64,000 nucleotides of DNA. Origin: Geobacillus subterraneus. Its GTDB lineage: Bacteria; Bacillota; Bacilli; Bacillales; Anoxybacillaceae. The notes below the pieces were generated by a model, which saw only the letters and a program-made list of their open reading frames with translations, had not been told where the DNA came from and searched no databases. Numbering within the stretch: the stretch's first letter is position 1; each line of letters starts with the position of its first letter. Shown piece by piece: positions 8,178 to 17,143 of this stretch. Location: contig NZ_CP014342.1 in the NCBI RefSeq assembly GCF_001618685.1, positions 1,550,001 through 1,614,000 of the forward strand, written 5' to 3'. The translations under genes were made by a program, and so were the position numbers.

Positions 8178-8951
8178 ATGAAACGATGGGGATGGCTAAT
8201 CGCGGTGGGTTTGTTTCTTGCCGGCTGCACCGCTTTTTCAACCGGCGGGAAGCCGGAGCGTCCGCATGAAGCCGCTGTCACACCGTCAGAGGCCAAGCCG
8301 CTGCCAAAAGACATTCATCTCGTCGCCTTAGGCGACTCGTTGACGGAAGGGGTTGGGGACGGTGAAGGAAAAGGGGGGTATGTCGGCCGCCTTGTCCCGC
8401 TCCTTGCGGCAGAAGATCGAGTGCGGACGGTAACGGTGGCGAATTTCGGCAAGCGCGGCCGGCGTCTCGCTGAACTCGAGCCCGTCGTTGCCGCCCATCA
8501 AGGGGAGATTGGGCGGGCGGATTTGATTTTGTTGACGATCGGCGGCAACGATGTAATGAATGTCGTCCGCTCGCATTTTTTTGACTTGTCATATGAGCGG
8601 TTTGCCAAAGAGAGCAAGGCGTTTGCTGACCGGCTCGACCATCTGTTGATTTCACTGCGCATCGCCAACCCGGATGCGGTCATCGTGCTTGTCGGCTTAT
8701 ACAATCCGTTTTCAACGACGCTGCCGAACATTCCAGAAATCGATGACGTCATTGCCGATTGGAACAAGACAAGCGCGGCGGTGCTTTCCCGTTACGACCG
8801 GACGATCTTCGTTGATATTCAAGATATCTTCGCCGATCGTGATGAGCTGCTCCACCGCGATGAATTTCATCCGAACGCCGCGGGGTATGAACAGATTGCT
8901 GTGCGCGTGTACTACGCGTTGAACGAGCGAAAAGCGTGGTGGGTGAACTGA
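8178..8951 (+). CDS. ypmR: SGNH/GDSL-family lipoprotein esterase (YpmR)
   Basis: A 257-residue extracellular lipoprotein (lipobox LAGC in the first 20 residues) with the SGNH hydrolase blocks: ALGDSLTEG with nucleophile S54, the oxyanion glycine region, TIGGNDVMN, and the catalytic D-x-x-H in DEFHPNAAGY near the C-terminus. It probably hydrolyses an ester at the cell surface; the substrate is unknown. The start ATG follows AGGCAGGTG. It is followed 37 bases later by ypmS, as in B. subtilis. Confidence 0.88.
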   Translation: MKRWGWLIAVGLFLAGCTAFSTGGKPERPHEAAVTPSEAKPLPKDIHLVALGDSLTEGVGDGEGKGGYVGRLVPLLAAEDRVRTVTVANFGKRGRRLAELEPVVAAHQGEIGRADLILLTIGGNDVMNVVRSHFFDLSYERFAKESKAFADRLDHLLISLRIANPDAVIVLVGLYNPFSTTLPNIPEIDDVIADWNKTSAAVLSRYDRTIFVDIQDIFADRDELLHRDEFHPNAAGYEQIAVRVYYALNERKAWWVN

Positions 8952-8988
8952 TGGAAGAAAAACAGGTGAGAATAAGGAGCATGTCGTA

Positions 8989-9561
8989 ATGAATTGGAAA
9001 CGAGCGTTTTGGCTATTAGCGGTCGTCAACGCCGCTATCCTCATTCTTGCAGTTGTTTGGCTGTTTCAGCCGTCTCCGCCGGTCAAACGGCCGGTGCGCC
9101 CGCACGTAGAAGGGGCCTCATTTACCGTGTACTCGAAAAAAGCGCATTTGAACGCCGTCATTAATGATTATTTGGCGGAAAAAACGAAAGACCATCCGCT
9201 GCAATACAATGTTTGGCTTGCCGACCGCGTCTTCGTCTCGAGCGAAATCCCGATGTTCGGCCGCAATGTGGAGCTGGTCGTCTCGTTTATGCCCAAAGTA
9301 GTAAAGGGCGGGAATGTTGAGCTTATAGAACCGGCGATCTCGCTTGGCGATTGGAAACTGCCGGTGACGTACGTGCTTCGCTATTTGCAAAAGCACGCTC
9401 CATTACCGGATGAAGTGGTCATTGACCCAGAACGGGCCCGCGTCTATGTGGCGCTCGATGACATTCGCTTTGGCAACGGTTACCAAGTGGCGGCAAAAAA
9501 AATTGACCTAGCTGCTGACGAGATCGTGTTTACGTTAACGATTCCGACCCGGCAGCGATGA
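8989..9561 (+). CDS. ypmS: YpmS-like membrane-anchored protein (DUF2140)
   Basis: A 190-residue protein with one N-terminal membrane helix (AFWLLAVVNAAILILAVVWLF) and an extracellular beta-rich domain. The DUF2140/YpmS pattern is seen in SFTVYSKKAHLNAVINDYL and the later segment IPMFGRNVELVVSFMPKV. The function is unknown; its place after the ypmR esterase suggests cell-surface work. It ends the block of co-oriented genes and is followed by a strong terminator. Confidence 0.8.
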   Translation: MNWKRAFWLLAVVNAAILILAVVWLFQPSPPVKRPVRPHVEGASFTVYSKKAHLNAVINDYLAEKTKDHPLQYNVWLADRVFVSSEIPMFGRNVELVVSFMPKVVKGGNVELIEPAISLGDWKLPVTYVLRYLQKHAPLPDEVVIDPERARVYVALDDIRFGNGYQVAAKKIDLAADEIVFTLTIPTRQR

Positions 9562-9570
9562 CGTAAATGA

Positions 9571-9618
9571 GAGGCTGTTTCAAAAGGTTGCAGTCACCTT
9601 TTGAGACAGCCCCTTTTC
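9571..9618. terminator. Long hairpin terminator, probably bidirectional
   Basis: GGCTGT-TTCAAAAGGT and ACCTTTTGA-ACAGCC pair around a seven-base loop, followed by CCCCTTTT. It sits between ypmS and the convergent methyltransferase gene. It belongs to a group of similar hairpins in this window. Confidence 0.8.
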
Positions 9619-9699
9619 CCCTTCAAGACAGGTTAGTCTATGCCGTTCGTTTTCGCATCGTTTTGAGAGAAGTCTTCCGCCTCAGGCGAAGCGGGCGGT

Positions 9700-11067
9700 T
9701 CATAAACGGCGCAGCCCTTTCGGGTAAAAGTTTTTCACCGTTCCTTTCACTTCTTTCCCCCAAGCGAACGGATGACCGTCGACGGCAACAAGCAGCCAGC
9801 CGCGGTCGCCGCCGGTCGGAAGCGTCTCCCCGCGCCAATATTGAGTGATTTCGCGGCTCGTGCTTGATAGATCAAGCACATGGTTCACTTCGTCTGTCTT
9901 CAGCGCCAAGGCGAGAGCGTGGTTCGGCTCAAACCGCTCTTTTTTCACCTCGCCAAGATGGAGGCCAGCGCGGATGACTTTCAGGCCTGACCAATCAGGG
10001 CATCGCTCCGGCAGCATGGCTAAATGAGAACCAAAAGAGACGATCGTTCCGTGCCGTTCTATTCGCAGCGCCGTCTGTTCGAATTGGCGGTACAGACGGA
10101 CCGCCGCTTTTGGTGCGTTCGCCTTTCCCCATCGCCCGTTCCATAGCGGGGTCGGCCGCTGTTTTTGCAGTTTGGCGATAAAATGCCCTTCGCCTTTGAT
10201 GCGGTGCGGCCAAAGGCGGACCGCATGTTCGAGCTCAGCCCGGTTTGTTTTCGTCCACTCGGGCCGCCCGGGCTCCATGCCGCCGGTTTTCGCAATCGGC
10301 ATCATCCGCAAATCGTCATACGTCTCAAGCAGCCACTCGATGGTCTGCTCGTTTTCTTCCGGAGAGAACGTGCACGTTGAGTAGACGAGAATGCCTCCTT
10401 CTTTTAGCATCGCATAGGCGCTTTGCAAAATGCGCCGCTGCCGGGCGGCGCACTCTTCTACGTACGCCTGACTCCAAAACGAAGCCGCTTCTTCTTCTTT
10501 GCGAAACATCCCTTCGCCCGAGCACGGGGCGTCGACTAAAATTTTGTCAAAAAAGCCAGGGAACCGCTCAGCGAGCGCTTCCGGCGTCTCGTTGACAACC
10601 ACCGTATTGGTCAAGCCGAGCCGTTCGACATTTTCCGCGAGTGCTTTGACCCGTTTCGGGTGAATTTCGTTGGCGACAAGGAGCCCTTTGTTTTCCATCA
10701 TGGCGCCAAGCTGGGTCGTTTTCCCGCCGGGAGCGGCGCATAAGTCAAGCACCGTCTCCCCAGGCGCGGGACGGAGCGCTTCGGCGACCGCCATCGCGCT
10801 CGGTTCCTGAATGTAGTACAGTCCGGCCGCATGGTACGGATGTTTTCCCGGCTGCTCGTCCGGGCCGTAATAAAACCCGGTTGGGCAAAACGGCACCGGG
10901 GTGAGGGAAAATGGCGCCGTTTTCGCCCATGAATCCGGGTTGATTTTCAACGGATTGGCACGCAAGCCGTTGGCTTTTTCTTCTTTATAGACGGCCAAAA
11001 ACTCGTCTGCCTCGTCTTGCAGCAACAGGTTCATTTTTTCCACAAATCGTTCCGGCAACATCGACAC
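9700..11067 (-). CDS. rsmF: RsmF-like 16S rRNA m5C methyltransferase (NOL1/NOP2/sun family)
   Basis: SAM-dependent RNA cytosine-C5 methyltransferase of 455 residues. The SAM site is LDLCAAPGGKTTQLG; the two family cysteines are in DAPCSGEGMF and STCTFSPEENE. The C-terminal ~150 residues resemble the PUA-like extension of RsmF-type enzymes (ending GTVKNFYPKGLRR). Modification of 16S rRNA is inferred from the family. The GTG at 11067 follows AAAGGAG with 6-base spacing. plsY lies just upstream on the same strand. Confidence 0.85.
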   Translation of the reverse strand: MSMLPERFVEKMNLLLQDEADEFLAVYKEEKANGLRANPLKINPDSWAKTAPFSLTPVPFCPTGFYYGPDEQPGKHPYHAAGLYYIQEPSAMAVAEALRPAPGETVLDLCAAPGGKTTQLGAMMENKGLLVANEIHPKRVKALAENVERLGLTNTVVVNETPEALAERFPGFFDKILVDAPCSGEGMFRKEEEAASFWSQAYVEECAARQRRILQSAYAMLKEGGILVYSTCTFSPEENEQTIEWLLETYDDLRMMPIAKTGGMEPGRPEWTKTNRAELEHAVRLWPHRIKGEGHFIAKLQKQRPTPLWNGRWGKANAPKAAVRLYRQFEQTALRIERHGTIVSFGSHLAMLPERCPDWSGLKVIRAGLHLGEVKKERFEPNHALALALKTDEVNHVLDLSSTSREITQYWRGETLPTGGDRGWLLVAVDGHPFAWGKEVKGTVKNFYPKGLRRL

Positions 11068-11109
11068 TGCTGGCTCCTTTCTGCATATGCCCCGCGCGGC
11101 TAGGCGGCA

Positions 11110-11703
11110 CTAGGAGCGGCCACCCGGCCATTTGATTTTCGGTTCCGTTTTGTTCCAAATCCGTTTTATATTGGCGCGATGGCGGTAAACGATAAATGAG
11201 GCAAGCAGCCAGACGGCTGCCGTCAATGGAATATCATCCGTAAACAAAATAGTGTAAACGGCTGCGTACAGCGCCGTGGCCATCGATGAGAGCGAAACGT
11301 ATCTCGAAAGGGCAAGGACAACAAGAAAAATAGCGATCAGCGTTAAAAAAAACAGCGGGGAATAAAATAGCACTACTCCGGCTGAGGTCGCCACCGCCTT
11401 GCCGCCGCGAAATTTGGCAAATACCGGATACATATGGCCGACCACAGCGACCGCTCCGGCCGCGAGCGGGTGAACAGGGACAGAAAAAAACATCGGCAAG
11501 CTCGCCGCCAACGTTCCTTTCAACATATCGCCCAAAATGACGATCGTTCCCGCTTTCGCCCCGAGCACGCGGAACGTGTTCGTTCCCCCAAGATTGCCGC
11601 TCCCGTGTTCGCGAATGTCGATCCCGTAGCCGACTTTCCCGACGAGGAGGGCAAATGGGATCGAACCGAGAAGATAAGCGATAAGCAAAATCAGTGCAGT
11701 CAT
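11110..11703 (-). CDS. plsY: Acyl-phosphate glycerol-3-phosphate acyltransferase
   Basis: Integral membrane enzyme that transfers acyl from acyl-phosphate to glycerol-3-phosphate, starting phospholipid synthesis. About 197 residues with several membrane segments and all PlsY motifs: [33 protein letters not shown] and a C-terminal HRANIKR. The ATG at 11703 has AAAGGG upstream; a GTG 12 bases earlier overlaps that site. In B. subtilis plsY lies next to parE; here it is 17 kb away. Confidence 0.93.
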   Translation of the reverse strand: MTALILLIAYLLGSIPFALLVGKVGYGIDIREHGSGNLGGTNTFRVLGAKAGTIVILGDMLKGTLAASLPMFFSVPVHPLAAGAVAVVGHMYPVFAKFRGGKAVATSAGVVLFYSPLFFLTLIAIFLVVLALSRYVSLSSMATALYAAVYTILFTDDIPLTAAVWLLASFIVYRHRANIKRIWNKTEPKIKWPGGRS

Positions 11704-11889
11704 TTCATTAAACACCCTTTACTGAACAAGTTTGTGCATGTTTCTATTTTATCATGCATGCGAAAAAACGGTAGACAGGAATTTTGCATTTCGAAGCGGC
11801 AACCGGTAAACTAAAAAGCGGATGGAAACGAACGGCCGGACGTTGGTTGTTCGTTCCGCAGCTAAAGCAAAAAGAGAGGGGCGACGACG

Positions 11890-12315
11890 ATGAAAACGAC
11901 CGTCACGTGGAATGGAAACATGTCGTTTAGCGGCCAAAGCGCTTCCGGTGTGACGATCCCGATGGATGCCGCGAAGGACGTCGGCGGCAACGATTCAGGC
12001 GCTCGGCCGATGGAGTTGTTGCTTCACGGGTTGGCGGGCTGCACCGGCATCGACATCATGTTGATCTTGCGAAAAATGCGCCTTGATGTCCGTGCGTTCT
12101 CGATGGAAGTGGAAGGGACGCGGGCTGAAGACCACCCGAAGCGGTTTACGAACATTCATATCCATTACGCCCTTGAAGGCGATTTGCCGGAAGAAAAAGT
12201 CATCCGCGCCATTCGGCTGTCAAAAGAAAAGTATTGTTCCGTCTCCCATTCATTAAACGCCGCCATTACGGCGAGCTATTCGATTAACGGCGTTCGCGGG
12301 AAGGAGACGATCTAA
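11890..12315 (+). CDS. OsmC/Ohr-family protein
   Basis: A 141-residue OsmC-fold protein, a family of thiol-dependent hydroperoxide reductases. The two redox cysteines are seen in LAGCTGIDIM and KYCSVSHSL; the N-terminal strand MKTTVTWNGNMSFSG and the helix PMELLLHGLAGCTG are typical of the OsmC/YhfA branch. The substrate is unknown. ATG 11890 follows GAGAGGGG. The gene is divergent from plsY. Confidence 0.85.
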   Translation: MKTTVTWNGNMSFSGQSASGVTIPMDAAKDVGGNDSGARPMELLLHGLAGCTGIDIMLILRKMRLDVRAFSMEVEGTRAEDHPKRFTNIHIHYALEGDLPEEKVIRAIRLSKEKYCSVSHSLNAAITASYSINGVRGKETI

Positions 12316-12423
12316 ACAGGAGGCGGTTTGGCCGTTTTGCGCGTTAGCGCGAAGACGGTCTGACCCGTCGCGCCGGCTTATATGGTGAAAGGGATTGAAC
12401 GGCTTATCCCTGTGAGTTTGAAA

Positions 12424-12463
12424 AAAGGTGTTTCGCTAAGTTAGGCGAAGCACCTTTTCTTTA
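12424..12463. terminator. Bidirectional terminator between osmC-like gene and aldehyde dehydrogenase remnant
   Basis: AAAAAAGGTG-TTTCGC and GCGAAG-CACCTTTTC form a stem with T-runs on both strands. Confidence 0.8.
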
Positions 12464-12468
12464 TTAGC

Positions 12469-13346
12469 TTAGAACGGATAGCGGCGATAGACCGTTTGGA
12501 TGGACACCCATTTCGTGATCGTAAATTCATCGACCACCCACGGATTGCCAAAGCGGCCGACGCCGCTCGCCTTTGTGCCGCCGAATGGCACGGTCGGGCT
12601 GTCGTTGACCGTTTGGTCGTTAATGTGTGTCATTCCGCTTTCAATGCGAAGGGCAAGCTGCTCGCCTTCGGTCACATCCTCGGTGAAAATAGCCGAACTT
12701 AGTCCGTATTCTGTATCGTTGGCCATCGCAATCGCTTCTTCGTCGGAGCGGGCTTTCATGATGGTCGCGATCGGTGCGAACAGCTCCGTTTGTGCCAGTT
12801 TGCTTCGGTTGTCGACATCAATAAAGACAGTCGGTGTCAACACGTTGCCGACCCGCCTTCCCTCGAGCGCTACTGCGGAAAATTAAACGGTGAAATCGAT
12901 GTGATTACGCCGAGCGGCAAGCGGTACACGCGGTTGATTTTTCCTTCGATTTCCGACGGCAACTCTTTCACTTTGGTCAATTCATCAACCATCTGGACGG
13001 CCTCTTCGACAAGTCCAATCGACAAATCAAGTTCCACATTGGCTTTAATCATGCTTCCACCTGTTTCGCGGGCAATGAGGTCGACGATTTCGCTGCGGTG
13101 GGCGCGCAAGTAATCCGCCGCTTTGCGAAGCACTGCTTTTTTCGTTGCTGCCGGCGTTTTCGCCCATTCCTTTTGCGCCTGTTCGGCCGTCAAAAAAGCG
13201 TCGGCCAATTGCTCCTTCGTCGCTAGGCGAATAGAGGCGATGAGCGAGCCGTCAAACGGATTGATATTGTCATATGTGCGGCCGCTTTTCCCTTCCGTCC
13301 ATTCGCCGTTGATAAAACTTCGGTTCCATTGTTCAAACGATGTCAT
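12469..13346 (-). pseudogene. Aldehyde dehydrogenase with internal deletion and frameshift
   Basis: The 5' part (13346 down to about 12870) encodes the N-terminal ~158 residues of an NAD(P)-dependent aldehyde dehydrogenase up to VITSISPFNFP, and the 3' part (to 12469) encodes the C-terminal ~125 residues from ALEGRRVGN through FTITKWVSIQ. A normal enzyme has about 480-490 residues, so roughly 200 residues are missing, including the catalytic Cys and Glu. At the junction near 12862-12875 the frame also changes and a TAG appears. The ribosome site GGAGGTG is intact. It cannot make active enzyme. Confidence 0.9.
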
Positions 13347-13531
13347 TGCATTCACCTCCACCGTATATTGTTCGACGTTTTCTTAGCGCTATACCCGGCC
13401 TGTGAAAATTTTCTATTTTTCCAATTTACAAAGACTTTACAAAAACAAATCCTTTTGTCCCTATTATTCTACTTATTCAAAAGATATAATCGGGAGGTGA
13501 AGGGAATTTCCATAGGGAAGGAGAGGAAACG

Positions 13532-15151
13532 ATGAAGCGTTCGGAACGATGGGGAAAACGGATGTTGTCGGCATTGGCGGCAGCTGCTGTATTGGCCGCA
13601 ACGCCGGTTGGGGCGGCAGGAGCGGAAAAGGGCGCCGTAGAGCCTGCCTCGGCGCACCGTTATATTGAGGTGCAGCTCCTCGGCATAAACGACTTTCACG
13701 GCCAGCTCAACGTGACGAGAAAAGTCGGCGGGCGGGAAGTCGGGCGGGCGGATTATTTGGCCGCTTATTTGAAGCAGCGGGAGGCAGAAAACAAAAACAC
13801 GCTGCTCGTCCACGCCGGTGATGCGGTCGGCGCCAGTCCGCCGGTATCGGCGCTGCTGCAGGATGAACCGACGATCGAAGTGCTGAACAAACTCGGCTTT
13901 GATGTCGGTACGCTTGGCAACCACGAGTTTGACGAAGGGGTAGCGGAAATGCTGCGCCTGATCCATGGCGGGGATCATCCGGTGACCGGTGATTTCGCCG
14001 GGGCGGATTTTCCGTACGTGAGCGCCAACGTCGTTGACAAAGAAACGAAACAACCGATTCTTCCGCCGTACGTCATTCAGCGGGTCAATGGCATGCCAAT
14101 CGGGTTCATCGGGGTGACATTGACAGATACGCCATCGATCGTGACACCGAGCGGCGTCGCGGGAGTCAAGTTCATCGATGAAGCAACAGCGATTAACAAA
14201 GCGGTCCGGGAACTGAAGAAAAAAGGGGTGCAAACGATCGTCGTTCTCGCCCATAACCCAGGCGTATCCAATCCGGATGGGACAAACGCAAGCGGGGAAA
14301 TTGTCGATATCGCCAACAACATCGACGATGAAGTCGATGTCATCTTCGCCGGTCATAACCATGCCTATTTAAATGCAGTGGTGGACGGCAAACTGCTCGT
14401 TCAATCGTATTCGTACGGCACGGCGTTTTCTGATGTCGATTTGAAAATCGACCCGCGTACGAAAGACGTCGTCGCCAAAAAAGCGGAGATCGTGACGACC
14501 TATCATGACGGCATCACTCCGGACCCGGAAATCCGTGCCCTCGTCGAAAAATATGAAGCGAAAGTGGCGCCGCTTGTCAATCAAGTCGTCGGCACAGCAG
14601 CCGAAACGATCAACGATGAACAAAACGAAAGCGGCGAGTCGGCCTTGGGCAATTTGATCGCCGATGCCCAGCGGGCGACGATGAACACCGATTTTGCCTT
14701 TATGAATCCGGGCGGCATCCGCGCGGATATCGAACAAGGCGAGGTAACGTGGGGAGAGTTGTACAGCGTTCAGCCGTTCAACAACCAGCTCGTGAAAATG
14801 ACGCTCACCGGCGCGCAAATCCGCCAGCTTTTGAACCAGCAATGGCAGCCGGCACAAACGCGCATGCTGCAAATTTCCGGCCTCCGCTATACATGGGACG
14901 ACCGCAAGCCGGCGGGGAAAAAAGTCGTCGATATTCAGCTTCCTGACGGCACACCGCTGAACCCGGACGGCGAGTACACGGTGACGGTCAACAGCTTCCT
15001 GGCTGATGGCGGCGATGGGTTCACGGTGCTGACGCAAGGGACAAACCGCGAAGTAGGGCCGGTCGATTTGGATGCTCTCGTCTCGTACATTCGCGGCCTT
15101 GAGCAGCCGTTCTCGGCGCGGATTGAGGGGCGGATTAACCGCCTTCCGTAA
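13532..15151 (+). CDS. Secreted 5'-nucleotidase / cyclic phosphodiesterase-family metallophosphatase
   Basis: A 539-residue exported enzyme with a signal peptide (MLSALAAAAVLAATPVGAAGA). The N-terminal calcineurin-like metallophosphatase domain (~45-300) carries the metal motifs LLGINDFHGQL, HAGDAVGAS, TLGNHEFDEG and FAGHNHAYL; the C-terminal 5'-nucleotidase domain (~340-530) includes ALGNLIADAQR, NPGGIRADI and NSFLADGGDGF. It probably dephosphorylates nucleotides outside the cell. No C-terminal anchor is seen. It follows a GATATAAT promoter-like box and a GGAAGGAGAGG ribosome site. Confidence 0.9.
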   Translation: MKRSERWGKRMLSALAAAAVLAATPVGAAGAEKGAVEPASAHRYIEVQLLGINDFHGQLNVTRKVGGREVGRADYLAAYLKQREAENKNTLLVHAGDAVGASPPVSALLQDEPTIEVLNKLGFDVGTLGNHEFDEGVAEMLRLIHGGDHPVTGDFAGADFPYVSANVVDKETKQPILPPYVIQRVNGMPIGFIGVTLTDTPSIVTPSGVAGVKFIDEATAINKAVRELKKKGVQTIVVLAHNPGVSNPDGTNASGEIVDIANNIDDEVDVIFAGHNHAYLNAVVDGKLLVQSYSYGTAFSDVDLKIDPRTKDVVAKKAEIVTTYHDGITPDPEIRALVEKYEAKVAPLVNQVVGTAAETINDEQNESGESALGNLIADAQRATMNTDFAFMNPGGIRADIEQGEVTWGELYSVQPFNNQLVKMTLTGAQIRQLLNQQWQPAQTRMLQISGLRYTWDDRKPAGKKVVDIQLPDGTPLNPDGEYTVTVNSFLADGGDGFTVLTQGTNREVGPVDLDALVSYIRGLEQPFSARIEGRINRLP

Positions 15152-15189
15152 CACGTGTTGACTAAAGGCGAACGGTCGCCAAGCGAATG

Positions 15190-15226
15190 AAGAAGGTGTC
15201 CCCCAAAGGCCCGGGGACACCTTTTC
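15190..15226. terminator. Terminator between nucleotidase and pepT
   Basis: GGTGTCCCC and GGGGACACC stem with a nine-base loop followed by TTTTCTT; it can serve both convergent genes. Confidence 0.8.
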
Positions 15227-15305
15227 TTCGCTACAAATGGCGGGGTTGCTGCCGCTTGTGCTCGGACGACCGAAAACAGATCGTTCTAGCGAGCGTTTCT
15301 ACAGC

Positions 15306-16541
15306 TTAAGATGCTTTTTGCTCGAATAGCTTGATGATCTCGACGATCACTTCGGCCGCTTTCACCATATTGTCGGCGGAAATGTACTCGTAGCGGCCGT
15401 GGAAGTTTTCGCCGCCAGCGAAAATGTTCGGCGTCGGCAGTCCCATATAGGACAGCTGTGACCCGTCTGTGCCGCCGCGGATCGGTTTCACCTTCGGCTC
15501 GATGCCCAAGTTCGTCATCGCTTCATGGGCGATGTCGACGATATGGCGCACCGGTTCGATTTTTTCGCGCATGTTGTAATATTGGTCATTGAGTTCAATA
15601 GAAATTCGGTTGCTGCCGTATTTTTGCGCAAGCGAGGAAGCGATGTCTTTCATGTTCGTCTTGCGCGCTTCAAATGACTCGCGGTCAAAATCGCGGATAA
15701 TGTAATGAAGCTTCGTTTCCTCCACGTTGCCTTGGAAGGAAAGCAAGTGGTAAAACCCTTCATATCCTTCTGTATGTTCAGGCGCTTCGTTCGCTGGCAG
15801 CTGTTGCTGGAACTCCATGGCGATTTTGATCGAGTTGATCATTTTTCCTTTCGCCGTACCCGGATGGACGTTTTTGCCTTTGATCGTGATTTTTGCTTCC
15901 GCCGCGTTGAAACTTTCGTATTCCAATTCGCCGAGCGGCCCGCCATCGACCGTGTAGGCAAATTGGGCGCCGAATTTGGCGACGTCAAACTTGTGCGGCC
16001 CGCGGCCGATTTCTTCATCCGGTGTAAAGGCGACGCGCACTTTGCCGTGTTTGATGTCCGGGTGTTGAATGAGGTAGTGCATCGCCGTCATAATTTCTGC
16101 GATCCCTGCTTTATCGTCGGCGCCCAATAGCGTCGTCCCGTCCGTCGTAATGAGCGTATGCCCTTTGTAGTGGGCAAGCTCCGGGAAATCGTTTGGCGAC
16201 AAAATGATGCCTTGTTCTTTGTTTAACACGATGTCGCCGCCGTCGTACGAGTCAATCAATTGCGGGTTGACGTTGGCCCCGGTAAATTCCGGCGCAGTGT
16301 CCATATGAGCCAAAAAACCGATCACTGGCACGTTTTTGTCCGTATTGGCCGGCAACGTCGCCATCACGTAGCCGTTTTCGTCGACCGTCACTTCTTCCAT
16401 CCCGATCGCTTTCAGTTCCTCGACTAACATGTTCGCCAACTCCCATTGTCCTTGAGTCGACGGGCACGTATCGCTTTCTGGATCGGATTGAGTGTTGACT
16501 TTGACGTATCGGGTGAAGCGTTCAATGAGTTCTTGTTTCAA
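15306..16541 (-). CDS. pepT: Peptidase T (tripeptidase)
   Basis: Zinc aminotripeptidase of the M20 family, releasing N-terminal residues from tripeptides in the cytosol. About 411 residues and very close to B. subtilis Pep[14 protein letters not shown] (zinc His), [30 protein letters not shown], and [26 protein letters not shown] in pieces. Translation probably starts at TTG 16541 (LKQELIERF), 7 bases after AGGGGG; another TTG at 16547 touches the ribosome site. Confidence 0.93.
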   Translation of the reverse strand: MKQELIERFTRYVKVNTQSDPESDTCPSTQGQWELANMLVEELKAIGMEEVTVDENGYVMATLPANTDKNVPVIGFLAHMDTAPEFTGANVNPQLIDSYDGGDIVLNKEQGIILSPNDFPELAHYKGHTLITTDGTTLLGADDKAGIAEIMTAMHYLIQHPDIKHGKVRVAFTPDEEIGRGPHKFDVAKFGAQFAYTVDGGPLGELEYESFNAAEAKITIKGKNVHPGTAKGKMINSIKIAMEFQQQLPANEAPEHTEGYEGFYHLLSFQGNVEETKLHYIIRDFDRESFEARKTNMKDIASSLAQKYGSNRISIELNDQYYNMREKIEPVRHIVDIAHEAMTNLGIEPKVKPIRGGTDGSQLSYMGLPTPNIFAGGENFHGRYEYISADNMVKAAEVIVEIIKLFEQKAS

Positions 16542-16732
16542 GGTCAATCCCCCTTTTTATGTACAAATTTGAACAACAGATCAACCATTCCTCCGTTCGA
16601 GAGGAAACGCAGGCGGTGTTTTCCATTTCATTCTATCACACGTAGCCTAAACGGTAAAAAAGAAGGCACAGCTTTGCGAGGACAGCCGGGGAGCGCAAGG
16701 CGAGGGCATTCCCCGTTTATCGGCGCATTCGA

Positions 16733-16766
16733 CACAAAAAGCGGTTCACTGTTAGAAGAACCGCTT
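16733..16766 (-). terminator. Terminator of 39-residue gene
   Basis: AAGCGGTTC and GAACCGCTT form a stem read on the minus strand, followed by TTTTTG, just downstream of the small gene at 16796-16915. Confidence 0.75.
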
Positions 16767-16795
16767 CCGTGTTTTTGTCTCCGGCCTTTCACATG

Positions 16796-16915
16796 TCACA
16801 TTTTTGGCGCACGCTGCTTGTTTTTTTCGCTTTCTGCCTGTTTTCGGGCGGCAAGACTCCCCGGTGTGGCTTTCGTTTCAAGATTGTTCAAGCTTTCTTT
16901 TGTTTTGTTGTCCAT
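16796..16915 (-). CDS. Small hydrophilic protein, 39 residues
   Basis: A short lysine- and glutamine-rich protein (MDNKTKESLNNLETKATPGS, then an AARKQAESEKNKQ stretch). A perfect AAGGAGG lies 9 bases upstream of the ATG and a rho-independent terminator follows the stop, so this is very likely a real single-gene unit. The family was not recognised. Composition (no hydrophobic segment, high Lys/Asn/Gln) recalls small spore or intrinsically disordered proteins of Bacillaceae, but that is only a guess. Confidence 0.6.
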   Translation of the reverse strand: MDNKTKESLNNLETKATPGSLAARKQAESEKNKQRAPKM

Positions 16916-17143
16916 CGTCTTTGACCTCCTTGCCATATTTATGAAGTGGATATCGGGACGAATCATTGGTATGATCCGCCATTTTCCGACTATAGTGTTT
17001 GCTCGTTTCCCGCTATTATGCGCAAAAGCCGATGGGCTGCATATGTCAATGTGCGGTATAATGAGAAGGGCGGGTCAACCTTGCGAAAGCCGCACTTGGC
17101 CGTCCAGAACGGACAAAGTAGACGGAAAGGGGGAGGGCAAACG

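Noticed and set aside
13469-14362. Long minus-strand ORFs opposite the 5'-nucleotidase (also 14369-15220)
   Set aside because: High-GC shadow frames without ribosome sites; the plus strand encodes a clear family protein.
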